From Pseudovibrio sp. JCM 19062 (GTDB taxonomy: Bacteria; Pseudomonadota; Alphaproteobacteria; Rhizobiales; Stappiaceae), in assembly GCA_001310715.1 (NCBI GenBank), contig BAXV01000019.1, positions 1 through 60,554 on the forward strand: DNA of 60,554 nucleotides, in the 5' to 3' direction. The notes beneath the pieces were generated by a model that did no database searches, was not told the DNA's origin, and saw only the letters and a list, made by a program, of their open reading frames with translations. Below, piece by piece: positions 9,569-19,689 of this stretch (within the stretch, counting starts at the first letter, position 1; each line of letters begins with the position of its first letter). A program made the translations under genes and the position numbers.

Positions 9569-10564
9569 ATGCAGGTTACGCCGGCCCCCAAGGCACCGAT
9601 CAAAATTCTTCTTTGCGCTCCGCGCGGCTTTTGCGCCGGCGTTGATCGCGCGATCCAGATCGTCGACCTCGCCCTGGAGAAATACGGTGCCCCTGTTTAT
9701 GTGCGCCACGAGATCGTTCACAACAAGTTCGTCGTGGAGTCCTTACGCAACAAAGGTGCTGTTTTTGTTGAGGAATTGGACGAGATCCCCGTAGACGACC
9801 GTCCGGTTATTTTCTCCGCTCACGGTGTACCGAAGTCTGTTCCGGAAGCAGCGCGGTTGCGTAATTTGTTCTTCCTTGATGCGACCTGCCCGCTGGTTTC
9901 CAAGGTGCACAAAGAAGCAATTTTGCATGACAGGCGCGAGCGCGAAATTTTGCTGATCGGCCATAAAGGCCATCCGGAAGTTGTCGGCACCATGGGACAG
10001 TTGCCTGCCGGACGTGTATCTCTGATTGAGACCGCCGAAGATGCTCGTCAGTTTGAACCGAAAACAGACCGTCAATTGGCGTGGATATCACAGACAACGC
10101 TTTCTGTTGATGATACCGAGGAAATCGTCGAGATTCTTGAAGAGCGCTTCCCAACCATTGCGAAGCCGCACAAAGACGACATCTGTTATGCCACTACAAA
10201 CCGTCAGCATGCAGTGAAGCAAATCGCGCCGCAGTGTGATGCGATGATTGTGGTTGGCGCGCCGAATTCCTCCAACTCCAAACGCCTGCGAGAAGTTGGT
10301 GAGAGGGCTGGTTGCGAGAAGGCTTTCCTTATTCAACGCGCCTCCGAGATCGTCTGGGGTGAGTTTGAAGGTGTAAAGACAATCGGTATCACCGCTGGTG
10401 CGTCGGCACCGGAAGTCCTTGTTGAGGAAATTGTTGACGCTTTCCGTGAGCGTTTTGATGTGACGCTGGAAACCGTTACAACCGCTGAAGAGAACATTTC
10501 ATTTAATCTACCGAAAGAGTTACGAGCTGATCCCGTATCTGGCGGAGTAAGTTCGGCACAATAG
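9569..10564 (+). CDS. ispH: 4-hydroxy-3-methylbut-2-enyl diphosphate reductase
   Basis: The last enzyme of the MEP isoprenoid pathway, which reduces HMBPP to IPP and DMAPP with an oxygen-sensitive iron-sulfur cluster. The three cluster cysteines are C22 (FCAGVDRAI), C107 ([11 protein letters not shown]) and C206 (ICYATTNRQ). The substrate-binding [11 protein letters not shown] and [10 protein letters not shown] blocks are intact. I chose the ATG at 9569 rather than 9512 because AGGA lies seven bases upstream and [15 protein letters not shown] matches the family start. The frame is intact (331 residues). thrB begins two bases after the stop, so the two are co-transcribed. Confidence 0.95.
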   Translation: MQVTPAPKAPIKILLCAPRGFCAGVDRAIQIVDLALEKYGAPVYVRHEIVHNKFVVESLRNKGAVFVEELDEIPVDDRPVIFSAHGVPKSVPEAARLRNLFFLDATCPLVSKVHKEAILHDRREREILLIGHKGHPEVVGTMGQLPAGRVSLIETAEDARQFEPKTDRQLAWISQTTLSVDDTEEIVEILEERFPTIAKPHKDDICYATTNRQHAVKQIAPQCDAMIVVGAPNSSNSKRLREVGERAGCEKAFLIQRASEIVWGEFEGVKTIGITAGASAPEVLVEEIVDAFRERFDVTLETVTTAEENISFNLPKELRADPVSGGVSSAQ

Positions 10565-10566
10565 TC

Positions 10567-11528
10567 ATGGCTGTATACACCGATGTTTCCGATGAAGAGC
10601 TGGGCGCCTTCATCGACCGTTTCGACATTGGCAATCTGCTCTCTTACAAGGGCATTGCTGAAGGCGTTGAGAACTCCAACTATCTGGTTCATACGGAGAC
10701 GGGCCATTACATCCTGACGCTCTACGAAAAACGGGTTGATCCTGATGATCTACCGTTTTTCTTGGGCTGATGCAGCATCTTGCCGCGAAGGGCTTTAACT
10801 GCCCTACCCCGCTTATTGATCGTGACGGCAGATGCTTGGCGAGCTTGCCGGACGTCCTGCCGCCATGGTCACCTTCCTTGAGGGCATGTGGGTTCGCAAG
10901 CCGCAGCTGGTGCATTGCTCTGAGCTGGGCAAAGGTATGGCGCGGATGCATCTGGCTGGTGCTGATTTCGAGATCAAGCGGCCAAACTCGCTCAGCGTTG
11001 ATGGCTGGGCACCACTGCTGGATGCCAGCCGTGATCGTGCGCACGAGGTGAAAGCAGGGCTTGCTGAAGAGCTGACAGAGGAGCTGGCGGAGTTGCAAGC
11101 ACTCTGGCCGAAAGAGCTGCCGAGCGGTGTGATCCACGCGGACCTTTTCCCGGACAACGTGTTTTATCTGGGTAAAGAACTCTCCGGTCTGATCGACTTC
11201 TATTTTGCTTGTAATGATGCATTTGCGTATGACGTTGCGATCTGCATCAATGCGTGGTGCTTCGAGCCGGATGGCATGTTCAACGTGACCAAAGCACGGG
11301 CGTTGCTGGAAGGCTACCGCAGTGTGCGTCCTTTCAGTGAGCTGGAGTTCGACAATCTACATTGCTGTGCCGTGGTGCTGCGCTGCGCTTCTTGCTGACC
11401 CGTCTCTATGATTGCTGTCGGTGCCGGAAGGTGCGCTGGTCGTTCCTAAAGACCCACTTGAATACCTACGTAAACTCAGGTTCCATCGTGGCGTATCCAA
11501 TGCAACCGCATACGGGCTGGATAAATGA
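10567..11528 (+). CDS. thrB: Homoserine kinase (ThrB type II, aminoglycoside phosphotransferase fold)
   Basis: Phosphorylates homoserine for threonine synthesis. The start [29 protein letters not shown] and [16 protein letters not shown] are diagnostic of the alphaproteobacterial enzyme; the kinase loop is [12 protein letters not shown] and the metal motif is [10 protein letters not shown]. At least four single-base losses break the frame, near 10768 (GGGCTG for GGGCCTG), 10834 (TTGGCGAG for TTGGGCGAG), about 11358, and 11415 (TGCTG for TGGCTG). Correcting these gives about 320 residues ending ATAYGLDK. The stop overlaps the rnhA start in ATGA. Its partner thrC lies 8 kb away on the other strand. 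Confidence 0.93.
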
Positions 11529-11977
11529 GTGATACCAAACGCGTAGAGACGTGGACAGACGGAGCGTGTTCCGGCAATCCTGGCCCCGGAGGTTGGGGCG
11601 TGCTGCTCCGCTTTGGCGAGCATGAGAAAGAACTGTGCGGGGGCGCGTCTGACACGACCAACAACCGCATGGAGCTGATGGCTGCTATTCAGGCACTCGA
11701 CTCCCTGAAGCGTGCGTGTGCTGTCGATCTTTATACCGACAGCTCTTACGTGAAAAACGGCATCACGCAGTGGATGCATAACTGGAAGCGCAAAGGCTGG
11801 CGGACAGCGTCCAACTCTCCCGTCAAGAACGCCGATCTTTGGCAACAGTTGGATGAGGCTGCAAAACGTCATGATGTTTCCTGGCACTGGGTCAAAGGCC
11901 ATGCCGGTCACGAAGAAAACGAACGGGCCGATGAACTTGCGCGCAAGGGTATGAAACCCTTTCAAAAATCCAAGTAA
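11525..11977 (+). CDS. rnhA: Ribonuclease HI
   Basis: Cleaves the RNA strand of RNA-DNA hybrids. The catalytic residues are D12 ([15 protein letters not shown]), E50 (NNRMELMA), D72 (YTDSSYV) and D136 (ERADELAR), with H126 in [10 protein letters not shown], the E. coli positions shifted by two. The gene is intact, 150 residues, and translationally coupled to thrB by a four-base overlap. Confidence 0.97.
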   Translation: MSDTKRVETWTDGACSGNPGPGGWGVLLRFGEHEKELCGGASDTTNNRMELMAAIQALDSLKRACAVDLYTDSSYVKNGITQWMHNWKRKGWRTASNSPVKNADLWQQLDEAAKRHDVSWHWVKGHAGHEENERADELARKGMKPFQKSK

Positions 11978-12000
11978 GCGCGGAAGGCCAAAATAGGTTT

Positions 12001-12926
12001 ATGGACAAGCCGCTTTCCCCTTCCCCAAAGGCTCAGGCCAGAACGAAACCACGCAAAGCCAAGCGTGTGCTTATTCTGGCCAATCCTACTGCTACATCCT
12101 TCCGCATGCAGAACATCACCGAGATTGTGACGTATCTGGAGGCGGCGGGGATGAAGGTGGAGCTAAAGCTGACAGAGCGGGCAAGCGAGATTGCGGAGAC
12201 CTGCGCAGACCCTGATCTTAACAGTGACATTCTTGCGGTTGCAGGCGGGGATGCCTCCGTCAGCGATGCAGCTTCCACGCTGCTGGGCCGGGGTATGAAG
12301 CCACATCTGGCAATCATTCCATCGGGGACCGCCAATATCCTGGCTCATGAATTAAAGATGCCACTAGCGCCCGAAGAGATTGCCAAGACCATCATTGCAG
12401 GCCGGACACAGAAACTGCACAACGGCTATGCCAATGGGCGTCCGTTCTTCCTGTCTACCTCTACGGGCTTTGATGCAGAAATGGTGCATGTGGTTCCGTT
12501 GCGCCTGAAGCGTCGCTATGGGCGGCTTGCCTATCTCTTTATTGCGTTACAGCTGGCCTTTTCGCGGCGTAAGGGGAATTTCAAGGTGCAGGCAGATGGC
12601 GAAGAGCTGCACTGTGCTATGGCTCTGATCACCAATGGTCAATACTACGCCGGGACCCATCCCGTAGTGCCCCATGCCTCCATACTGGAAAAGCAGTTGC
12701 ATCTGCTCACCTTCAAAGATGACAGTGCGTGGGCCCTCTTTAAATACGCCTGCCGGTTGCTTACGGGCACTGTATCTAAATCACCGAATGTTGAGTGCCG
12801 AAACATCAGGACTGCACGCATTGAGCATACCGCGCAGCTGCAGTGCAGATTGATGGAGAGCCGTTTGGCGGTACGCCGCTGGAGGTATCTGTTGGTGACT
12901 GCGAACTGACTGTGATCTCCGGCTGA
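12001..12926 (+). CDS. Diacylglycerol/sphingosine kinase family lipid kinase
   Basis: The N-terminal ATP-cone fold carries LILANPTATSF, GGDASVSDAAS and IIPSGTANILAHEL, the DAGK/LCB5 family layout; the usual GGDG is GGDA here. A likely role is phosphorylating diacylglycerol or a related lipid, but the substrate is uncertain. One frameshift near 12847 changes the C-terminus; the corrected end reads QIDGEPFGGTPLEVSV to a stop at 12926, which matches the family beta-sandwich ending. A basic tail-like start (KAQARTKPRKAKR) precedes the fold. It lies 23 bases after rnhA in the same direction, so it is probably the last gene of ispH-thrB-rnhA. Confidence 0.8.
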
Positions 12927-12939
12927 GCAGAGAGCCGGA
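12918..12939 (+). terminator. Hairpin overlapping the lipid kinase stop codon
   Basis: TCCGGCT/AGCCGGA forms a perfect 7-bp stem that includes the corrected stop codon. Only a short T-rich stretch follows, so termination is possible but not strong. Confidence 0.4.
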
Positions 12940-13041
12940 TTGCTCCTTGGCACCTATTTAATCGTTAGTTTTGATATTTGAAGCGCTTAGCGCGGGCATT
13001 TGTGTGCCTGCTTGTATACATCTGCGTATAATTTGATTGAC

Positions 13042-13077
13042 AATAGAGCGGCTAATTACCAAACTAACCGTTCTATT
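13042..13077. promoter_or_regulatory. Inverted repeat upstream of PilZ gene
   Basis: AATAGAGCGG and CCGTTCTATT are inverted repeats (9 of 10 pairs) 16 bases apart, 33 bases before the PilZ start. A TTGACA hexamer overlaps the left arm at 13037-13042. It could be an operator or a leader hairpin; the regulator is unknown. Confidence 0.4.
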
Positions 13078-13109
13078 ATGCATACATCAACGCTCACGCC
13101 GATGGTCAT

Positions 13110-13394
13110 ATGATACCCCAACCGAAATTGTTAGAGATAGAAAACAGAGACCACAAACGGCATGATTGTCGGTGGCCTGCTGTTCTGTTTGCAGAGAACT
13201 TCAGCCGATCCTGTGTGATTGAGGACATCAGCAATGGTGGATGCCGTTTGCACATCAACACCGGTAAGCTCACTGCCAATGATATTGTGAAAATTCAGGT
13301 TCCACCCCGCCAACTGTCTTTCATCGGAAAGGTCGTCTGGCTGCGCTGTGATGAAGCAGGCATCAAGTTTACCTCGAAGCCTGCAAAACTCTGA
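13110..13394 (+). CDS. Single-domain PilZ protein (c-di-GMP effector)
   Basis: A 94-residue protein consisting of one PilZ domain. The c-di-GMP-binding RxxxR is present around residues 13-21 (two overlapping possibilities, RDHKR and RHDCR), and the second motif (D/N)xSxxG is D39-I-S41-N-G-G44. It probably binds cyclic di-GMP and relays it to a partner protein. The gene is intact and stands alone between the lipid kinase and dacF. The neighbouring EAL protein at 14720-17642 is a plausible source of local c-di-GMP control; that link is inference. Confidence 0.85.
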   Translation: MIPQPKLLEIENRDHKRHDCRWPAVLFAENFSRSCVIEDISNGGCRLHINTGKLTANDIVKIQVPPRQLSFIGKVVWLRCDEAGIKFTSKPAKL

Positions 13395-13458
13395 GTACGC
13401 CTTTCAGCTCAAACTTTCTAATCGCCTGCTGTACCACGAGCCTCCGCGAAACGCGCCA

Positions 13459-14532
13459 TCAATGACTGAGCGTTTTGGAAGGCTTGGCGCGGGGTAGCGG
13501 TGCCTGAAAGCCGAATGAGGCCTGCCAGGTACGGATGCTGTGGCTTTGGGGTTCCAACGACGCAGTCAGATAACTCCTGTTCCTTCCTATTCCCATTGGA
13601 TAGCGCTTGTTTTGCTCTGCTTCGTAGGCAGCACTTTGGTTACTGCACACGCGCATGCGCATGTCTACAGGCTGCTGTTGCAGGTCATTGACCACGTCTT
13701 CGAGGTTGCTACCGTTCGGGCTCAGGTCACCATTCATCGCCTCAGTCAAGAGCTTGGCCGCCCGTTCGCTTACCTCCCGCCCGGTTGTGGCACCCAGAAC
13801 AACGGCTATCATACGCTGCCCATCTCTATCTGTAAGCGCAACGATATTGCGGCCAGATGGACATACAAAACCGGTCTTCATTCCAACCGTGCCGGGGAGA
13901 CGCGTGAGCAAGTCATTGTTGGAGGTGAGGTCCTCCTTATCAATGAAGACTTCTGATGTGGTGAACACCTCATGGTACTGCGGGAAACGCAGGTAGACTT
14001 CGCGCGCCAGAATGGCAAGGTCACGGGCTGATGTTTGCTGGGCGGGGTCGAACAAGCCATTGGCGTTGACGAAGTGGCTTGCGGTCATTCCGAGGCTCTG
14101 CGCCTGCGAATTCATGCGTAGCACAAACGATGCTTCATTGCTTGCAACCCGTTCAGCAAGCGCAACGGCAACATCATTGGCTGACCCGACAAGCATGGCG
14201 TAGAGTGCATCCTGAAGCGTCATGGTGCTTCCAACCTTCAGGCCGGATTTCAAAGACTGCTGGCTCATTGCTTTGGGTGACATCACCACCGGAGATTTGA
14301 GGTTAACCTCTCCGTTTTCAAGAGCTTCAAAGGTGACGAGAGCGGTCATCAGCTTGGTCACCGAGGCCGGATACCATGGGTGGCCCGCGTCTTCAGCGTA
14401 AAGGACTTGTTGGGTGTCCAGATTCACCACCAATGACGGCGTGGCTGCAGCTGGCATTACATAGGCAGAAGCAATCAGGGTCAGGCCGAACGCGGCCGGG
14501 AGTTTTCGAAGGGCATTACGAGCACAAAACAT
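13459..14532 (-). CDS. dacF: D-alanyl-D-alanine carboxypeptidase (PBP5/6 family, S11)
   Basis: A periplasmic serine peptidase that trims the terminal D-Ala of peptidoglycan stem peptides. A signal peptide (LPAAFGLTLIASAYVMPAAA) precedes the catalytic S57-V-T-K60, S117-A-N119 and K219-T-G221 motifs. At 357 residues it is intact. The C-terminus beyond about residue 290 is polar and low in similarity to the PBP5 membrane anchor, so it may be soluble or bind the wall differently. The symbol is by family resemblance. Confidence 0.88.
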   Translation of the reverse strand: MFCARNALRKLPAAFGLTLIASAYVMPAAATPSLVVNLDTQQVLYAEDAGHPWYPASVTKLMTALVTFEALENGEVNLKSPVVMSPKAMSQQSLKSGLKVGSTMTLQDALYAMLVGSANDVAVALAERVASNEASFVLRMNSQAQSLGMTASHFVNANGLFDPAQQTSARDLAILAREVYLRFPQYHEVFTTSEVFIDKEDLTSNNDLLTRLPGTVGMKTGFVCPSGRNIVALTDRDGQRMIAVVLGATTGREVSERAAKLLTEAMNGDLSPNGSNLEDVVNDLQQQPVDMRMRVCSNQSAAYEAEQNKRYPMGIGRNRSYLTASLEPQSHSIRTWQASFGFQAPLPRAKPSKTLSH

Positions 14533-14657
14533 TAGGATATCGGTCTCAGACTGGCAAAGGAAAGTTTGCGCAGATACGCTCAGAAAAATGCCGCGAATAT
14601 GTCCTTGGATGAATTAAACAGTGGAATACAGAACTGATTAATCTAAGCGTGCGTTGT

Positions 14658-14692
14658 GACAAGAAAACGGGGACCTTCGATGAAGATCCCCG
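14658..14692 (-). terminator. Rho-independent terminator after EAL gene
   Basis: The minus strand reads CGGGGATCTTC, a short loop and GAAGGTCCCCG followed by TTTTCTTG, 28 bases past the EAL protein stop. Confidence 0.75.
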
Positions 14693-14719
14693 CGCTTTCG
14701 TCTCTCACCATTTATCCCA

Positions 14720-17642
14720 TTAGCTCTGACTGCTCCGGTCCTGCTGGGCGAATTGTTCCTTGAGCATACGACCTGCTTCAGCGGCGCGCATTGGCTGTCC
14801 GAAGTGGAAGCCTGAACGTATTCGCAGCCGAGCTGGAAGAGTTCCAGTGCATCAGATTCAGTCTCCGCACCTTCTGCAACCACTTCCATGCCAAGGTCAT
14901 GACCAAGGGCTACAATGGTGCGCAGAATGACCGGACGGGCGCTCTGGCCGTTTGGACGGACAAAGGACTGATCGATCTTGATGGTGTCGAACTGGAAGCG
15001 CTGCAGGTAGCTCAGCGAAGAATAACCTGTGCCGAAGTCATCCAGAGACAGCCCTGCTCCCAGACCCTTCAAACGCTCGAGAACCTGAACGGAGAATTCC
15101 GGGTTCTGCATGACCAGAGACTCAGTCAGCTCCAGTTTCAATGAACCGGTGTCAGCGCTGTGCGAGCCAGAACGGCTTTCACATCGTTGATCAGGTCCGG
15201 TTTCAGGAGCTGGCGGGACGAGATATTGACTGAGACAAACAGCGGCATGGCGTGTTTGAATTCGCGCTGCCACTGCGCCAACTGGCGAGCGCCCTTTTCC
15301 ATCACCCGCAGGCCGAGTTCGTTGATCAGACCGCTTTGTTCAGCGACCGGAATAAACTCGGATGGCGGGATCAGGCCACGGCTTGGATGTTCCCAGCGTG
15401 CCAGTGCTTCAAAGCCAGCTGTGGTCTTATCAGAGAGGCGTACGATGGGCTGGAAGACAACCTTGATCTCGTCTTTTTCTAGCGCAGAGCGCAGGTCATT
15501 ATCAAGCGCGAGGGTGTTGCTGGCCACAGGCTTGAGCGTTGGGCGGAAGATCTCGATGCGATCACCACCAAGGCGCTTGGCGTGGTTGAGGGCGATCTCG
15601 GCATCGCGCATCAGGTCCGTCGCCTTCTCCAAACCACCGTCATATATGGAGGCACCGATAGAGGCAGTCAGGAAGACGTCCTGATCTCCGAACGTAACGG
15701 GTGTGCGTAGTGACTTGCGCAGTTCATCAGCAAACGCGGCGATGCGTGTTGCGTCCTGCTCCGAAATCATAAGAACCGCGAAGGTGTCTGCGGTGATACG
15801 AGACAGGGAGTCCTGCGGTTTGATCAAGCGGGACAGACGGCGCGCAGCCGTCAACAGCATCGAGTCGCCAGCAGTCTGGCCGATGCTGTCGTTAACCTGC
15901 TTGAAGCGGTCAAGGTCGATCAGGATAACGGTTGGATTGCCATTGCCCTCTGCTCTTGAGCGCGCCAGAGCTGCCACAAGACGGTCCATGAACAGTTCGC
16001 GGTTTGGCAAGCCAGTGAGGTTGTCGTGCACGGCGTCGTGCATCAAACGCTCTTCAGCGGTTTTTTTGAGAGGTGATGTCGAGCAACGTGCCAACGCAGC
16101 GGACCACTTCGCCATCAGAGCCGAGCACCGGACGGGCGCGCATCTTGAACCAGCGGTAATGACCATCTTCACCGCGCAAACGGAATGCCTGATTGACCCG
16201 GCCACGGCGATGATCGATCACCGCGTCCAACGTGCCACGGAACAGGTCGCGGTCTTGTGGATGCAGGATTTCCAGCCATAGACGTGCGGGACCATCAAGC
16301 AAGCCCGGTTTGATGCCGAGAGCTTCTTCAAGGCCGCCACTGGTGTGGATCTTATCGCGGTCCACGTCCCAATCCCAGATGATGTCTCCGGAGCCGGTGA
16401 GTGCGAGCGCGCGGCGCTCTACATCACCCACGATGCTGTGTGACAGGCCAGAGCCAGCAAAGGCGTGCTGCATGACGGTGAAGCCGAGCAGCAAGACGAA
16501 CAGAACAAGGCCCCCTGCCAGAGCAGGCTGCACCAGATCACTCTGCAACAGGCCAGAGGTTGCCATCCATGCTGCAAATAGCCATGCGAGGAATAAGAAC
16601 CATGTTGGCAGCAGCATAATCGCGCGCTCAAACCTGCGGATGGTGAGCATCACAATTATCCCGAAACCGGAAAGTGCCACGACAGCCATCAGAACACGGG
16701 AAATGCCTGCTGCGATTGTTGGGTCCCAAAGGGCGAGGCCAAACAGGCTGAGGACGACGACAAGCAGGCCAATGGCAAGGTGGGTGTAATGAATATGCCA
16801 TCGGTTGAGGCCAAGATAAGCGTAGAGGAAGACAACAAGTGCGGCCGTGAGACTTATTTCCGCCATGGCTCGATAGAGCTGGTCATCTCCAAGCGTTCGC
16901 CCGAAGACCAGATTCCAAAAGCCAAAGTCAATACACAAGTAGACCAGCACAGCCCATGCCAGCGCAGCTGTTGCAGGGAAGAGAACCGTTCCTTTCACCA
17001 CAAACAAGATAGTGAGGAACAGGGCCAGCAGACCTGCAATACCGAGCACGATACCTCGGTAGAGCGTATAGGCGTTGATGTTGTCTTTGTAAGCTTCCGG
17101 CTTCCAGAGGCGAATTTCCGGAAGGCTTGGCGATTTTAGTTCTGCAATGAATGTTACGTTTGCGCCCGGATCCAGCGTAATGCGGTAGATATCGGCTTCT
17201 GTGCTGCGCTCACGAATTGGCGGGATGCCCTGACTTGGCGTCAGTGAAACAATACGGCGCTGGCCAGATCAGGTGCCAGAACGCCGCCACCGGTCATTTT
17301 GTAATAGGGTGCCACAAGCAGGCGGTCGATCTGCTCCTCTCCCGGGTTGGAGAGAGCAAAGACTGCCCAAGAGCTGGCGGTGTCATCAATGGAGCGCACT
17401 TCAATGCGGCGCACGATGCCGTCAGAGTCTGGTGCTGTGGAGACCTGAATGCTTTTGCTGGCGTTGGGATAAATGTCGACAGAGCTTGTTAGATCGAGTG
17501 CATCAATATTCTCTGGAACGATAATTGCGTCCAAAGCCAAGGCTTGCGATGCAACCACAATAAGCAGGAGAGCGCTTAACAGAACAGCCTGAATAACGTT
17601 CTGCACGCGCTGACAACAAGTCCCTTGCACCGGCATCTCCAC
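14720..17642 (-). CDS. Membrane-bound PAS-GGDEF-EAL phosphodiesterase
   Basis: A large (about 970 residues) signalling protein: a signal or anchor segment, a periplasmic beta domain (residues about 40-200), a seven-helix 7TMR-DISM-like membrane region, a PAS domain ([15 protein letters not shown] to TLLDIT), a GGDEF domain and an EAL domain. The GGDEF signature is degenerate ([10 protein letters not shown], no GGDEF), so cyclase activity is unlikely. The EAL side is complete: [48 protein letters not shown] and AEGAETE. It should hydrolyse c-di-GMP. Frameshifts lie near 17235, 16063 (an A-run of 7 where 6 fits), 15145 and 14815. The start is a GTG at 17642 or an ATG at 17636. Confidence 0.88.
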
Positions 17643-17708
17643 GATAACACAAAATTAACTGAATTCCTAAGCAAGATCATTACATCGTCAAGGCGTCAGT
17701 TTCATGGT

Positions 17709-18356
17709 TCAAGCATGTGTTAGAGGCATTTTATCCCCATCTGCCTCTGATTGTGGCGAGACTTGGGCAGATGCGCGGCCGAAATCATGAATTTTGCCAA
17801 ACAAAATATGATCTTGCCACATTCCATTGATGTACAAATACGATGGCGCGTAGCCCAACTCGGAGAATCCAACCTTTGTTAGCAAAGCTCTGGAGGCTGC
17901 ATTGCTTGGCAAGCAAGCGGCTTCGATGCGGTGCAGGTGCAAGTCGTTGAAGCTGAAGCAACAGATGCGCTCGACAGCCTCCTTCATAAATCCGTTTCCT
18001 GCAAAAGCTGCCCCCATCCAATAACCCAGAGAGGTCGCCTGCGCGACTCCGCGGCGCACGTTGGACAGGTTCAGGCCGCCCATCAACTCGTCTGTATCAC
18101 GATTAAACAGAAAGAACGGATAATGCGAGCCTTCACGGATGTTCTGGTTATAGCGCCTGATGCGCTTGCGGAAGGAGGTTTTGGTGAGATCGTCTGAAGG
18201 CCACGTGGCTCCCACGGCTGCAGAAAGTCGCGACTGCGGGCCTCAGATCAGCCCACTGCGCAAAGTCCGCCATGTTTGGCGCCCGCAGGTAGAGCCGACG
18301 GGTGGTCAATGTTGCAAGGGATTGGGGAGATGTGCTTGCTCTAAAAAAAATGACAC
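17709..18356 (-). CDS. RimJ-type GNAT N-acetyltransferase
   Basis: Resembles ribosomal-protein-alanine acetyltransferases: LTTRRLYLRAP, then SRDFLQPWEP, then the acetyl-CoA loop region GYWMGAAFAGNGFMKEAV and RIEAACLPSNAASRALLTKVGF. The likely start is the GTG at 18356, preceded by AGGGGAGAG; the N-terminal 45 codons run through frameshifts near 18315, 18250 and 18220, while the rest is open. It follows the M16 protease by 64 bases and precedes the EAL gene by 66, an order I recall from other rhizobial genomes. The target protein is unknown. Confidence 0.8.
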
Positions 18357-18420
18357 AGCTTCTCTCCCCTCTCTGTTTCAGCGCTATTATGCCGAAAGCA
18401 TCGCCGAAATTGCAACAGGC

Positions 18421-19689
18421 TTATGCTAGGATACCTGCCAGACGCTCTTTGAGCTCAGTATAATTCAGCATAGGTGCCTTGGGTCCAACCTTCACAAGTG
18501 TTGATTATCCGAGGAAAATAGCCTTTTTGCGAGTCCTTCAGGCGATCTGCAGTTACTGCATTCAGGCGGCGTTCCAGTTCGGCCAGTTCAACCGGATAGC
18601 CGTAGATCATGACCTGACGGGCCAGCTGTCCTGCACGAGCTGCCGGGCTTTCCAACGCCATCATCAATCCTGCGCGCAGCTGAGCCTTGGCACGGGAAAC
18701 TTCCTTTTCGGTCACGCCCTTGATGGTTTCCTTAAGCTGGTCCACCAGAACTTCAGTCAGTTCAGCTGCATCTTCAGGACCGGTGGCTGCATGCACACCA
18801 AACAGGCCGGTGTCTGCAAAGGCCCAATGGAAGGCATAGACGGAATAACAAAGGCCACGCTTTTCGCGCACTTCCTGAAAGAGACGTGATGACATACCGC
18901 CGCCCAGAATGGAGGCCAGCACCTGAACGGCGTAATAGTCTTCGTGCTCGTAAGGCAGGCCCTCGAAGCCGAGAATAATCTGCAGTTCCTGCAGGTCACG
19001 CTCGATAGATCCCTCACCGCCGACATATTGGGCAGTATAATCTCTGTCCGGCGCGGCATTGGACAGTTTGGAGAAGTTGGCTTTTGCCAGATCTACAAGT
19101 GCCTCGTGATCTACAGCGCCAGCAGCGGCGAGGACCATGTCAGAAGCAGTGTACTTGCGAGCGACATACTGGCGGATCGCATCTACGGAGAAGCTGGTGA
19201 CCGTTTCCGGTGTGCCGAGGATTGGCCGGCCCAGTGCTGATTAGGCCATGCGGTTTCGAGAAGAATGTCGAACACCTGATCATCAGGGGCATCTTTTGCA
19301 GCGCCAATTTCCTGAAGAATAACGTGTTTCTCGCGCACGAGTTCGTCTGCGTCGATAATGGAATCCTGCAGAATGTCGGAGAGGATATCCAGCCCCAGAG
19401 GGGTATCATCGGCCAGTGTGCGCACATAGTAATTTGTATGCTCAACACTTGTGGAGGCGTTCATTTCGCCGCCCACAGCTTCGATTTCCTCAGCGATTTC
19501 GCGCGCGTTGCGTTTGCTGGTGCCCTTGAAGGCCATGTGCTCCAGCAGGTGGGTGATGCCGTTTTCTTGCTCGCCTTCAGAGCGAGACCCAGCTTTCACC
19601 CACACCCCAAGAGCTGTTGTCTTGAGGTATTCCATTTGATCAGTAACTACAGTCAGGCCATTTTCTAATTTTGTTAGTTTGACCGCCAT
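18421..19689 (-). CDS. M16 family zinc peptidase (processing-protease-like)
   Basis: A single-domain-pair M16B peptidase of about 420 residues. The inverted zinc motif HxxEH is HLLEHMAFKG, and the distal substrate region carries GGGMSSRLFQEVREKRGLCYSV. Relatives include mitochondrial processing peptidase and PqqL-type proteases; the bacterial substrate is usually unknown. Frameshifts lie near 19215 and, in the C-terminal 40 codons, near 18535 and 18500; correction gives an ending NYTELKERLAGILA at 18421. Its ATG overlaps the thrC stop by one base (TAATG). Confidence 0.88.

Noticed and set aside
8771..9721. Extended lipoprotein start at 9721
   Set aside because: The extra 121 codons are antisense to ispH and remove the signal peptide and lipobox from the N-terminus.
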